This document shows positions 17,917-26,270 of a stretch of 64,000 nt of DNA, in pieces. A program made the translations under genes and the position numbers. The notes under the pieces were generated by a model, which was not told the DNA's origin, made no database searches, and saw only the letters and a list, made by a program, of their open reading frames with translations. Source of the DNA: Bog-159 sp049516155 (GTDB taxonomy: Bacteria; Acidobacteriota; Terriglobia; Bryobacterales; Bryobacteraceae); contig JBEKTJ010000001.1 in assembly GCA_049516155.1 (NCBI GenBank), positions 86,699 to 150,698 on the forward strand. Reading direction: 5' to 3'. The stretch's first letter is position 1. The number at the start of each line of letters is the position of its first letter.

Positions 17917-20577
17917 CTACTCCTGCCGCAGCGTCTCCGCCGGATTCAACCGCGTAACCCGCAGCGCCGGCAAGAAACTCGCGGCGGCGGCCACCCCCAG
18001 CAGCCCGATCCCCACCGCCACAAAGGTGAGCGGATCCCCCGGCCGCACGCCCCAGACGAGATGCCGCAACAATTGCGAAGCGAATCCGGCCAGCACGGAA
18101 CCGGCCATAACTCCCGCCAGCGCCAGCGCCACTCCCGGCAATGCGACCGAGCGCATGGCTTGGGGCACTGTCGCGCCCAGCGCCAGCCGGATACCCAGTT
18201 CGCGCGTCCGTTCGGCGACGGAGTTGGCGATCAACCCGTAAATCCCCACCGCGGCCAGCAGCAGGGCCAGTCCCGCCAGCGCCCCTAATAGCACCGCCTG
18301 AAACCGCTCCTGGGCCAGCGCGCTGTGACGTACATCGTCCATGCTGTGGAAGCCCGCGAATGGTAGCCGCGGGTCCACCGATTCGAGGGCGCGCTGCATA
18401 CCCGCGATGACTCCTTCCGTTGGTCCCGACGAGCGTACGATCCAACTCGGCGAGAACCAGGTGTGTACCAGTTGTATAAACTTGTCCGGTACTTGCGTGG
18501 CGGGAATATAGATGTCCGGCATGGCCGCCAGCGGACTGCCGTCTCCCCAACCGCTCTTCTGCTGGACATCGCCGACCACGCCCACAATCTCGCACGGGCC
18601 TCCGCCGCCCAAGTCCAGATGGCGGCCGACGGCATCGTCGCCCGGCAAGTACATCTTGACGAATGCCTCGCTCACCAATATGACCGGCGCGGCGACGCTG
18701 CTATCGGCGGCAGTGAACGCGCGGCCGCGCAGCACCGGAATGCGAAGCACCCGGAAGTACTCGGGTGTGACGTAGAACAGGTTGGCGATCTGCCCTTCGG
18801 TATCCACATGTCCGCCGTCCAGTCGCTGGAACCCGTCGTTCAGAGCGCGCTCGTAGGGCAGGCTGAGCGTTACAGCCGCCGATTCGACGCCCGGCAATTC
18901 CCGCATCCGTGCAAGGCTCTGTTCGAACAGCCGGTTCACGCTTTGGTTGGTCGCATACCGCGCATCCTGCAGCGAGAGCTGGGCCGTGGTTACGCCGCGG
19001 GCATCGAACCCGGGATCGAGGCTGCGCAGATGGGCGAACGTGCGGATCAGCAGGCCGGCGCCCACCAGCAGGACCACGCCCAACGCCACTTCACTAGCCA
19101 CCAACAGACGGCGCGGCCAAGGATTGCGGCCGCCGGCCACAGCACGGCCGGCCTCGCCCAGCGCCGCCCGGATCTCCAGGCGGCTGGCGACCAGTGCGGG
19201 ATATACGCCGAACAGGATGCCCGACGCGATCGACACGCAAGCGGTGGCGGCCAGCACCCGCCAGTCCAGTTCCACGGCCTGCCATACGTTCAAGCTGGCC
19301 GGTATCAGAGCCTTGAGCGCACTTACTCCCAGCCATCCCAAGACGGCGCCCGCCGCCCCGCCGCACAGCCCCAGCACCACGCTCTCGGCCAGCATTTGCC
19401 GGATCAAGGCCGTCCGCCCGCTGCCCAACGCCATGCGGGTGGCCATCTCGCGCGTGCGTCCCGCGGCCCGCGCCAGCAGGAGCCCGGCGATGTTCACGCA
19501 GCCGATCAGCAATACCAATCCTACAGCCGACCAAAGGATCAGCAGCGGCTGACGCACGTACCCGGTCAAACCGCGCTGGAACGAAATCAATTCCAAGTGC
19601 TGCGTGGAAGGGTCCTGCCCATACTCATGCAGAACCGGCCGGCCGATGGCTTCGATTTGTCCATTGGCCTGCGCCCAGGTCGCGCCGGACCGCAAGCGTG
19701 CCACGACGGCAAAGTTGGAGCCCCCGCCCTCGCCCGCCCGGGACGCGCGCAACGGCGTCCACAAGTCCGCCGGAATGCTGCTTTTGAAATTCGCCGGCAG
19801 CACGCCGACGACGGTGTACGGTTCGCCCCGCAAGTCCACGGCTCGCCCCACAATCGAGGGGTCGGCGTGAAATGCGCGATTCCACAGCGCGTAACTCAAT
19901 ATGGTTACCGCCGGACCGCCGGAGTGGTCTTCATCCGCGGAGAATTCATGTCCGATGAGGGGCGTAATGCCCAGTACCCGAAAAAAGCCCGCCGAGACGC
20001 GCTGCTGATTGACGTATTCGACGCGGCCTCCCGAAGCGAAGTTGACTCCCATCGAACCGTCGCTGAATACGGCCGCGTCCACATAGGCGGCATGATCGCG
20101 CACCGCCTCCCATGCGCCGCCCCAAAGATTCTCCTGATAGCCATCGGCGCGTTTGCCCTGGAAATGCCGGGCGACCGAGAACAGCCGTTCCGGATGGGGA
20201 TACGGGAGGGGCCGCAACAAAACCGCGTCCACCACGCTGAAGATGGCGGTATTCGCCCCGATGCACAGAGCCAGTGTGGTTACCGCCGCTACCGTGAAGG
20301 TGGGGCTTTTCCGGAGTACGCGCACAGCGTAGCGCAGGTCGCGCATGATTTCGTTGGACCAGCGCAGCCCCACGGCTTCGCGGCACTCTTCCGCCGCTAC
20401 GGCGGTGCTGCCGAATTCGAGCCCGGCCCGGCGGCGGGCCTCGCCGGGTTCCACTCCGCGCGCCACCAGATCGGCGGCGTACCGCTCCATGTGGCTGTCC
20501 ATCTCGGACGCCATCTCGCCGCCGAGGCGCGCTGGCCCGCTCAGCGCCCGCCACCACGATCTTAGTTGCGCAAGCAT
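17917..20577 (-). CDS. ADOP-type ABC permease (duplicated MacB/FtsX)
   Basis: This permease of about 886 residues belongs to the acidobacterial duplicated orphan permease type. An N-terminal cytoplasmic prefix (MDSHMERYAADLVARG) is followed by a first transmembrane helix, a MacB periplasmic core, three FtsX helices, then a second MacB core and FtsX block ending in SFLPALRVTRLNPAETLRQE. No ATPase is adjacent, as is usual for these proteins. The start at ATG 20577 comes 1 nt after the PadR stop, with GGAGGAGG just upstream, so expression is coupled to PadR. The substrate is unknown; MacB relatives move peptides, lipoproteins or macrolides. Confidence 0.92.
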   Translation of the reverse strand: MLAQLRSWWRALSGPARLGGEMASEMDSHMERYAADLVARGVEPGEARRRAGLEFGSTAVAAEECREAVGLRWSNEIMRDLRYAVRVLRKSPTFTVAAVTTLALCIGANTAIFSVVDAVLLRPLPYPHPERLFSVARHFQGKRADGYQENLWGGAWEAVRDHAAYVDAAVFSDGSMGVNFASGGRVEYVNQQRVSAGFFRVLGITPLIGHEFSADEDHSGGPAVTILSYALWNRAFHADPSIVGRAVDLRGEPYTVVGVLPANFKSSIPADLWTPLRASRAGEGGGSNFAVVARLRSGATWAQANGQIEAIGRPVLHEYGQDPSTQHLELISFQRGLTGYVRQPLLILWSAVGLVLLIGCVNIAGLLLARAAGRTREMATRMALGSGRTALIRQMLAESVVLGLCGGAAGAVLGWLGVSALKALIPASLNVWQAVELDWRVLAATACVSIASGILFGVYPALVASRLEIRAALGEAGRAVAGGRNPWPRRLLVASEVALGVVLLVGAGLLIRTFAHLRSLDPGFDARGVTTAQLSLQDARYATNQSVNRLFEQSLARMRELPGVESAAVTLSLPYERALNDGFQRLDGGHVDTEGQIANLFYVTPEYFRVLRIPVLRGRAFTAADSSVAAPVILVSEAFVKMYLPGDDAVGRHLDLGGGGPCEIVGVVGDVQQKSGWGDGSPLAAMPDIYIPATQVPDKFIQLVHTWFSPSWIVRSSGPTEGVIAGMQRALESVDPRLPFAGFHSMDDVRHSALAQERFQAVLLGALAGLALLLAAVGIYGLIANSVAERTRELGIRLALGATVPQAMRSVALPGVALALAGVMAGSVLAGFASQLLRHLVWGVRPGDPLTFVAVGIGLLGVAAAASFLPALRVTRLNPAETLRQE

Positions 20578-20578
20578 C

Positions 20579-20920
20579 TCACACCTCCTCCGGTTCGGCG
20601 GCCAGTACGTCCCCAATCGCCACCGCCAGCCGCTTCCACTCCTGCCGCTCGGTCTTCAACTGCTTGCGCCCCGCCACGGTCAGCCGGTAATACTTGGCCT
20701 TGCGCTTGTTCTCGCTTTCACCCCACTCCGCGGCGATCCAGCCGCGATGCTCCAACCGGTATAGGGCGGGATAGAGCGAGCCTTGCGGGATCTGCAGCGC
20801 TTCTTTCGAAATTTGCTGGATGCGCAGCAGCACACCGTAGCCGTGCAGCGGCCCCAGCGATACGGCTTTCAGGATCAGCATGTCCAGCGTGCCTTGCAGG
20901 ATGTCGACTTGTTTGCCCAT
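20579..20920 (-). CDS. PadR family transcriptional regulator
   Basis: This 113-residue winged-helix protein has the PadR N-terminal signature (LQGTLDMLILKAVSLGPLHGYG, with the wing at YPALYRLEHRGWI) and a short C-terminal helix for dimerisation. PadR genes directly preceding ADOP permeases are a recurrent acidobacterial arrangement. It probably represses its own promoter: a 9-bp-arm palindrome overlaps the promoter 17 bp upstream of its ATG. The inducer is unknown. Confidence 0.95.
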   Translation of the reverse strand: MGKQVDILQGTLDMLILKAVSLGPLHGYGVLLRIQQISKEALQIPQGSLYPALYRLEHRGWIAAEWGESENKRKAKYYRLTVAGRKQLKTERQEWKRLAVAIGDVLAAEPEEV

Positions 20921-20935
20921 ATGACTCCTCTAGCC

Positions 20936-20964
20936 ATTCTAGGAGTGCTCTCCTAGAATGTCAA
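20936..20964 (-). promoter_or_regulatory. Promoter and palindromic operator of the PadR-ADOP operon
   Basis: On the minus strand a near-consensus sigma-70 promoter reads TTGACA (20959-20964), a 17-nt spacer, and TAGAAT (20936-20941). A perfect inverted repeat TTCTAGGAG-N4-CTCCTAGAA (20937-20958) covers the spacer and most of the -10 box. The expected start site lies only about 8 nt before the ATG, just in front of GAGGAG. This is where an autoregulating PadR dimer would bind; binding itself is inferred. Confidence 0.8.
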
Positions 20965-21081
20965 GGAGGGTAGCACAGGCCTCCCGGCCTGCCGTCCGGC
21001 GCGAGCGGCGCGCCACGCGTGGATCGGTCTTTCGCGGCCCGCGCAGCGTCCGTATGTTAGATTTGGAAATTAGGAGATGGT

Positions 21082-21765
21082 TTGAACCCTGAAGCGCCCG
21101 CATTCCTTCTGCAGATCGACATCTGGGAAATGGTTGGCCGCGGCGGCCCATTAACAATCGCCGTTCTGGCCATCCTGTTATTCTTCTCGGTTTTCTCCTG
21201 GACCATCATTTTTTCCAAATGGAACGTGTTGCGCTCGGCGCGCGCCGCCGACCGGCGCTTTCTGCGCGCCTTCCGCAAAGCCAGCGGCCTGGATGCGGTC
21301 ATGGTGGCCAGCGAACAGTTCAAACCCGCCCCGCTGGTGTCGGTCTTCGAGTTCGGCTATGAGGAAGTCCACCGGCAGGTTCAGGCCCGCGGTTCGGTCA
21401 CCAATAAGATCTCGCTCGAGCGCTCGCTGCAACTTGGCACCAGCGAAGAACTGACCAAGCTGGAACGTAACATGAGCTGGCTGGCGACCACGGCTTCGGT
21501 CAGCCCGTTCATCGGCTTGTTCGGCACCGTACTCGGCATCATCCGCGCTTTTCAGGAATTGGGGATGCAGGGCAGCGCCAGCCTGCGCGCGGTGGGACCC
21601 GGCATCGCCGACGCACTGATCGCCACCGCCGTGGGGCTCGCCGCTGCCATCCCCGCCGCCATCTTCTATAACCAGTTCAGCCACACCATTCGCGAGATCG
21701 GCGCCCGCATGGACGATTTCTCACTCGAATTCCTCAACCTGGCCGAGCGGAGTTTCGGAGAGTAA
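21082..21765 (+). CDS. tolQ: TolQ, proton channel subunit of the Tol-Pal system
   Basis: MotA/TolQ/ExbB proton-channel protein of 227 residues with three transmembrane helices: one near the N-terminus (about 20-45) and two in the C-terminal half, with the conserved SPFIGLFGTVLGI and GIADALIATAVGLAAAIPA segments. It energises outer-membrane constriction with TolR. It starts at TTG 21082, 6 nt after TAGGAG. It is the first gene of a six-gene operon; TolQ is preferred over ExbB because tolB, pal and cpoB follow. Confidence 0.95.
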   Translation: MNPEAPAFLLQIDIWEMVGRGGPLTIAVLAILLFFSVFSWTIIFSKWNVLRSARAADRRFLRAFRKASGLDAVMVASEQFKPAPLVSVFEFGYEEVHRQVQARGSVTNKISLERSLQLGTSEELTKLERNMSWLATTASVSPFIGLFGTVLGIIRAFQELGMQGSASLRAVGPGIADALIATAVGLAAAIPAAIFYNQFSHTIREIGARMDDFSLEFLNLAERSFGE

Positions 21766-21767
21766 CT

Positions 21768-22223
21768 TTGGCGATTTCTTTCAACAGTGGCAATGGCGGC
21801 GGCTCCCGGTCGCGCCGGCGCGCTTCGCAAGGCATGCTTTCCGAGATCAATGTCACCCCGTTCGTCGACGTGATGCTGGTGCTGTTGATCATCTTTATGC
21901 TGACCGCGCACGTGATGGAATTCGGCATCCAGGTGGATGTTCCCAAGACGCGCGCCGTCGCGGACAGCGCCAAGGAACTGCCTGTGGTCAACATCACCAA
22001 GGATGGCACCCTGTACCTGAACGATAAGCCGGTGGACATCAACGAACTCCCGGCCGAAATCGCGCGGCGCTATAGCGGCGCCACCGCCGTCTACCTGCGC
22101 GCCGACAAAGAAACCGTCTGGGAACCCATCGCGCAGGTCATGAGCGAGCTTGGCAGGGCCAAACTGCAGGTCAATGCGGTCACCCAACCGGAGGATGCCG
22201 CCGACAAGAGGCACAAGAAATAA
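21768..22223 (+). CDS. tolR: TolR/ExbD family protein
   Basis: This 151-residue protein has one N-terminal transmembrane helix (VDVMLVLLIIFMLTA) carrying the conserved proton-path Asp (FVDVMLVLLI) and a periplasmic domain. It starts at TTG 21768, 2 nt after the tolQ stop, with GGAGAG upstream. It partners TolQ in the inner-membrane motor. Confidence 0.94.
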   Translation: MAISFNSGNGGGSRSRRRASQGMLSEINVTPFVDVMLVLLIIFMLTAHVMEFGIQVDVPKTRAVADSAKELPVVNITKDGTLYLNDKPVDINELPAEIARRYSGATAVYLRADKETVWEPIAQVMSELGRAKLQVNAVTQPEDAADKRHKK

Positions 22224-23011
22224 TGCCGCACGCGGACATCCTGGATCAGGCGGATTCCCTGAACAAGCCGCTGTTGGGATCGGTCGCGCTGCATGCCGCG
22301 GTCTTCGGCACCCTGCTCCTCTGGGGAGTAGTGCTTTCCGGTCCTCACGAAACCTGGGGCGACGCCAATTCGGGTGGGCCGGGCAGTATCTCTATTAATG
22401 TCGTGAACAAGATCCCGCTGCCTTCACGGAGCGGTATCGTCAATCCGCTAGCGAACCCCACCGAATCGGCGGTACCGACCCCTCCCCCCGCTGCCAAGCC
22501 GAAGAAACTGGCGCCCCCTGAGGAACCGGATGCCATCCCCATCAAGAGCCGTACCCACCCTAATCCGTCCGATGTGGCCCGGTCGGCGCAGAACACCTGG
22601 CGGGCCAAGCAGCCGGATCGCCCCAACCAGCTTTATAGCGCTGCCGGCCAGGCATTGGTTTCTCCGATGATGGGGCAACTCGGCTCCGGCGGGGTAGGTG
22701 TCGGACAGGGATCGCCGTTTGGCAACCGGTTTGGAAACTACGTGACGATCCTGCGGCAGAGAGTGGCCGAGAAGTGGCACGCGGGAGACGTCGATGCACG
22801 GATTCACACGCTGCCACCCGCCATAGTCACCTTCGACCTGCAGCGCGACGGTTCGGTGCGAAACGTGCATATCGCGCAGAGCAGCGGGAACCAAGCCCTG
22901 GACTACTCCGCGCAACGCGCCATCTACGATGCAAGTCCGTTCCCGGCTCTGCCGACAAGCTATGAACGCGACGCGGCCACGATCGAATTTTGGTTTGAGT
23001 TGAGGCGATAA
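22223..23011 (+). CDS. TolA/TonB-like energy transducer
   Basis: One N-terminal transmembrane segment (SVALHAAVFGTLLLWGVVL) is followed by a Pro-rich periplasmic spacer and a C-terminal TonB/TolA-fold domain (about 170-262) with a TonB-like GSVRNVHIAQSSGNQALDYSAQ segment. It occupies the tolA position between tolR and tolB. The C-terminus looks more TonB-like than the long helical TolA of Escherichia coli. The ATG overlaps the tolR stop codon by 1 nt, indicating coupling. Confidence 0.88.
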   Translation: MPHADILDQADSLNKPLLGSVALHAAVFGTLLLWGVVLSGPHETWGDANSGGPGSISINVVNKIPLPSRSGIVNPLANPTESAVPTPPPAAKPKKLAPPEEPDAIPIKSRTHPNPSDVARSAQNTWRAKQPDRPNQLYSAAGQALVSPMMGQLGSGGVGVGQGSPFGNRFGNYVTILRQRVAEKWHAGDVDARIHTLPPAIVTFDLQRDGSVRNVHIAQSSGNQALDYSAQRAIYDASPFPALPTSYERDAATIEFWFELRR

Positions 23012-24385
23012 ATGAAAAAAGTTTTTCGGTTGGCCGCCGCCATCGGTGGAATCCTGGTGGTGCTGCCGGCACAACAGAGCGACGTCATTATCAAATTGGA
23101 GGGCCGCGCGCGGCCTGCTATTGCCGTGCCGGACTTGCGCGGCAGTGGCGCCGCCCAGCCGCTGATGAACGCCTTTAACGAGACGCTCTACAACGATCTG
23201 GACGCATCCGGTCTCTTCAAAATGGTTCCCAAAACCATGTACCCGCTCCAGGTACCCCAGCAGCCATCCGATTTCCGTGAGCAGCCGGCCAACCAGCCTA
23301 TGCGCCCAGGCCAAACACCACCCAACGGTGGCGGCGTCTGGCTCTCGGACTGGTCGTCGCCGCCTGTCTCGGCGAATTATCTGGCATTCGGATACACCGC
23401 CGTGCAAAACAACGTTCTGGTGCTCTACGGATGGCTGTTCAACGTCGGCCAGACCTCGGTTGCGCAGGCCCAAGTCCTTGGCAAACGCTACTTCGGCTCC
23501 CCGGACGATGCTGGCGCTAAGAAAACCGCCCACGAATTCGCCGCCGATATCATAGCCCAGATGGGCGGCACATCCCTGCTCGGCACCAAGATCTATTTTG
23601 TTTCTAACCGCACCGGCCACAAAGAGATCTGGGTGATGGATCCGGACGGCTCCAACCAGCGCCAGATCAGCCATTTCAACTCGTTATCCATAGAGCCCGC
23701 AGCGTCGCCCGATGGCACAAAAGTCGCTTTTACTAGCTTCGCCCGCGGCAATCCTGCTATATTTATTCTCTCGACGGATACGGGACGCCGGTTGCCGTTT
23801 TACAATCAGGTTGCATCTATGAATGCCACTCCGGATTTCACGCCGGATGGCAAGCAGTTGCTTTACGCTTCCACGGCGAGCGGCTGGGCGCAGATCTATA
23901 GCGCCAACATCGACGGGAGCAACCTGCGCCGCATTTCGAATACCCGCGCCTTGGAGGTCGAGCCCAAGGTGAATCCGAAGAGCGGAACCGATATCGCCTT
24001 CGTTTCAGGCCGGTCGGGACCGCAGCAGATTTACCGGATGAATATGGATGGCACCGACGTACAGCGATTGACCAACGGCGAGGGAGAGGCGTCCAACCCA
24101 TGCTGGCACCCCAACGGGCAGATTCTGGCGTTCGCCTGGACGCGCGGCTTCGCCACCGGCAATTTCAATATCTTCGTAATGGATGTGGCCTCGCGCAACT
24201 ACAACCAGTTGACCTACGGCGCCGGACGCAATGAGAACCCCACGTGGGCGCCGGATGGCCGGCGTCTGGCTTTCATGTCCACGCGCACCGGTACGGAGCA
24301 GATCTGGACGATGCTGGCGGACGGTACGCAGCTCAAACAGTTGACGACGGCCGGAAAGAATTGGACCCCGGTGTGGGCAAAATAA
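23012..24385 (+). CDS. tolB: TolB, periplasmic beta-propeller of the Tol-Pal system
   Basis: This 457-residue protein has a signal peptide, a TolB N-terminal alpha/beta domain (AVPDLRGSG...FNETLYNDLDASGLFKMV) and a C-terminal six-bladed PD40-type propeller with repeated 'ASPDGTKVAF', 'FTPDGKQLLY' and 'WAPDGRRLAF' blades. TolB binds Pal and is released by the TolA/Q/R motor. It begins immediately after the upstream gene and is followed by pal after 45 bp that includes CAGGAGG. Confidence 0.96.
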   Translation: MKKVFRLAAAIGGILVVLPAQQSDVIIKLEGRARPAIAVPDLRGSGAAQPLMNAFNETLYNDLDASGLFKMVPKTMYPLQVPQQPSDFREQPANQPMRPGQTPPNGGGVWLSDWSSPPVSANYLAFGYTAVQNNVLVLYGWLFNVGQTSVAQAQVLGKRYFGSPDDAGAKKTAHEFAADIIAQMGGTSLLGTKIYFVSNRTGHKEIWVMDPDGSNQRQISHFNSLSIEPAASPDGTKVAFTSFARGNPAIFILSTDTGRRLPFYNQVASMNATPDFTPDGKQLLYASTASGWAQIYSANIDGSNLRRISNTRALEVEPKVNPKSGTDIAFVSGRSGPQQIYRMNMDGTDVQRLTNGEGEASNPCWHPNGQILAFAWTRGFATGNFNIFVMDVASRNYNQLTYGAGRNENPTWAPDGRRLAFMSTRTGTEQIWTMLADGTQLKQLTTAGKNWTPVWAK

Positions 24386-24430
24386 AAATCACCCATGACC
24401 AATCTCGATATATCAGGAGGCATTTAGTTC

Positions 24431-25216
24431 ATGTTGAACAAACGGAAAATCAGTACCATTAGCATTTGCCTGACCTTGGCGATGTTCGCAGCGGGTTGCA
24501 AGAAGAAAGCGCCGCCACCGCCGCCGCCACCCCCGCCGAAGGTCGAGGCGCCGGCGCCACCGCCGCCGCCTGCGGCGCCCACCATCGGCTCGTTTGCGGC
24601 TGAGCCTTCGTCGATCGAGCGCGGCCAGTCGTCCACGCTGAACTGGACCGTCACCGATGCCACCAGCCTTTCCATCGATAACAGCATTGGCGCAGTGCAG
24701 GCCACCGGAAGCCGCCGGGTATTTCCAGGCGCTTCCACTACCTACACCCTAACGGCAACGGGGCCGGGCGGCACAAAAACCGCAACAGCCACGGTCAATG
24801 TGACCGAGCCGCCGCCGCCACCGGCTCCGCCGCCGGCCGCGCCCAAGGTTAGCTTCGATCAGATGCTATCCGGCAGCGTCGTGGACGCCTACTTCGACTA
24901 CGACAAGAACGATATCCGCGAGGATGCTCGCGCCGCGCTGACCAAAGACGCGGACGCGCTGAAGGCCATCTTCTCCAGCTTCCCGGACGCCACTGTCACC
25001 ATCGAAGGACATTGCGACGAGCGCGGTTCGGCTGAATACAACCTCGCTCTGGGCGACCGGCGCGCCGCCGCCGCCAAGGAATTCCTGGTTCAACTAGGCG
25101 TTCCCGGCGACAAGCTGAAGACTATCAGCTACGGCAAGGAACGTCCCCAGTGTACCGACCACGACGAGACCTGCTGGCAGAAAAACCGTCGCGCGCACTT
25201 CTCTACAGGGCAGTAA
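24431..25216 (+). CDS. pal: Pal, peptidoglycan-associated outer-membrane lipoprotein
   Basis: The signal peptide ends in lipobox AAGC (Cys23), followed by KKK and a poly-Pro stretch. Residues about 50-125 form an Ig-like domain (PSSIERGQSSTLNWTV), an insertion absent from enterobacterial Pal. The C-terminal OmpA-like domain has YFDYDKNDIREDA, EGHCDERGSAEYN and the NRRAHF end that binds diaminopimelate in peptidoglycan. At 261 residues it is longer than the usual roughly 170 because of the extra domain. Confidence 0.95.
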   Translation: MLNKRKISTISICLTLAMFAAGCKKKAPPPPPPPPPKVEAPAPPPPPAAPTIGSFAAEPSSIERGQSSTLNWTVTDATSLSIDNSIGAVQATGSRRVFPGASTTYTLTATGPGGTKTATATVNVTEPPPPPAPPPAAPKVSFDQMLSGSVVDAYFDYDKNDIREDARAALTKDADALKAIFSSFPDATVTIEGHCDERGSAEYNLALGDRRAAAAKEFLVQLGVPGDKLKTISYGKERPQCTDHDETCWQKNRRAHFSTGQ

Positions 25217-25226
25217 AATCGGGTAA

Positions 25227-25281
25227 GGGCCGGGCTACCCCCGGCCCATCCGCAACCGGCGGGACGGCCCACCCGTCCCGC
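25227..25281. repeat. Two strong hairpins between pal and cpoB
   Basis: Two perfect inverted repeats follow the pal stop: GGGCCGGG-N5-CCCGGCCC (25227-25247) and GCGGGACGG-N5-CCGTCCCGC (25259-25281). Neither has a T tract, so they may be processing or attenuating structures within the operon rather than terminators. The second ends about 16 nt before the cpoB start. Confidence 0.7.
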
Positions 25282-25296
25282 TCATGAGGAGATCCT

Positions 25297-26223
25297 ATGA
25301 CCTTTTGGCGCAAGCTGCTGCCAGCCCTTTTTATTTGTACTGCCTTTTTCCCCAAGGCGACCTTCGCAGCCAACAAAGACATGCTCGAATTGCAAAGGGA
25401 TCTTTCCCAATTGGCGGAAAAGGTCGACACTTTGCAACGCAACCAGGACGAGAAATTCTCCGCTATTCGAGAACTGGTCCAACAAGCGCTCAACTCGGCC
25501 AATGAGACCAACAAGTCGCTCACTCTCTTGCAGGACAAGCTTCTGCAAACCTTCAAGGATCAGCAGAAAAGCGTGGTGGACCCGGTGGTCGGCGTCGGCG
25601 CCAAGCTCGACCAGATGACTACCGACGTAAGCGCCCTGCGAGAATCCGTGGCCGACGTCTCCAGCCAAATGGGCAAGCTGCAGCAGCAAATGATCGACAT
25701 CGGCAACGCCGTACGCACCATACAGGCGCCTCCCGCGGCGCCGCCAGCCGCCGTACAACCGGGTCCGGGCGGCGCTTCGGCTGCGCCATCCGGCGGTGTT
25801 CCTCCGGTCCCAGCCGCGACCCTGTACCAAAATGCGAATCGCGACCGCAACGGAGGCAAAGACGATCTGGCCCTGCAGGAGTACAGCGATTATCTGACGT
25901 ACTACGGCGACAGTATGCTGGCGCCCAACGCCCAGTATTTCATCGCGGAGATCCACGCCAAACAGAACAACCTGGACCAAGCCCTGGCTGAGTTCGATAT
26001 GGTGCTGGAGAAGTATCCGGACAACAACAAGACTCCCGACGCCCTCTATATGAAAGGCGCCACCCTGGTGAAGATGGGCAAGCGCACGCAAGGTAAGCAG
26101 GAGTTCTGCGAGTTGGTGAAGCGCTTTCCTTCGAACGATCTGGCCGGTAGGGCGCGTACGCAAGTGAAGGCGTTAGGCCTAACCTGCGGCCCCGCGGCTC
26201 CCGCCCACCGCAAGAAAACCTAG
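25297..26223 (+). CDS. cpoB: CpoB/YbgF, Tol-Pal coordinator
   Basis: This 308-residue periplasmic protein has a signal peptide (ALFICTAFFPKATFA), a trimerising coiled coil (about 30-145), an Ala/Pro linker, and C-terminal TPR-like repeats (LYQNANRDRNGGKDDLALQEY; NAQYFIAEIHAKQNN; DALYMKGATLVKMG). CpoB links Tol-driven constriction to septal peptidoglycan synthesis. As in many bacteria it closes the tol-pal operon, here followed by a terminator. Confidence 0.93.
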   Translation: MTFWRKLLPALFICTAFFPKATFAANKDMLELQRDLSQLAEKVDTLQRNQDEKFSAIRELVQQALNSANETNKSLTLLQDKLLQTFKDQQKSVVDPVVGVGAKLDQMTTDVSALRESVADVSSQMGKLQQQMIDIGNAVRTIQAPPAAPPAAVQPGPGGASAAPSGGVPPVPAATLYQNANRDRNGGKDDLALQEYSDYLTYYGDSMLAPNAQYFIAEIHAKQNNLDQALAEFDMVLEKYPDNNKTPDALYMKGATLVKMGKRTQGKQEFCELVKRFPSNDLAGRARTQVKALGLTCGPAAPAHRKKT

Positions 26224-26226
26224 TAG

Positions 26227-26250
26227 GACAGGCCTCCGGCCTGTCTTTTT
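26227..26250 (+). terminator. Rho-independent terminator of the tol-pal operon
   Basis: GACAGGCC-TCC-GGCCTGTC forms a perfect 8-bp stem with a 3-nt loop and is followed by five T residues, beginning 4 nt after the cpoB stop codon. Confidence 0.92.
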
Positions 26251-26270
26251 GGTCCGCCATTCTATCAGCC

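Noticed and set aside
18463..20565. 700-residue plus-strand frame opposite the ADOP permease
   Set aside because: It is antisense to a well-defined permease with Gln/His/Arg-rich composition and no domain.
22448..23674. 408-residue minus-strand frame over tolA/tolB
   Set aside because: It is antisense to the Tol-Pal operon, whose order is conserved.
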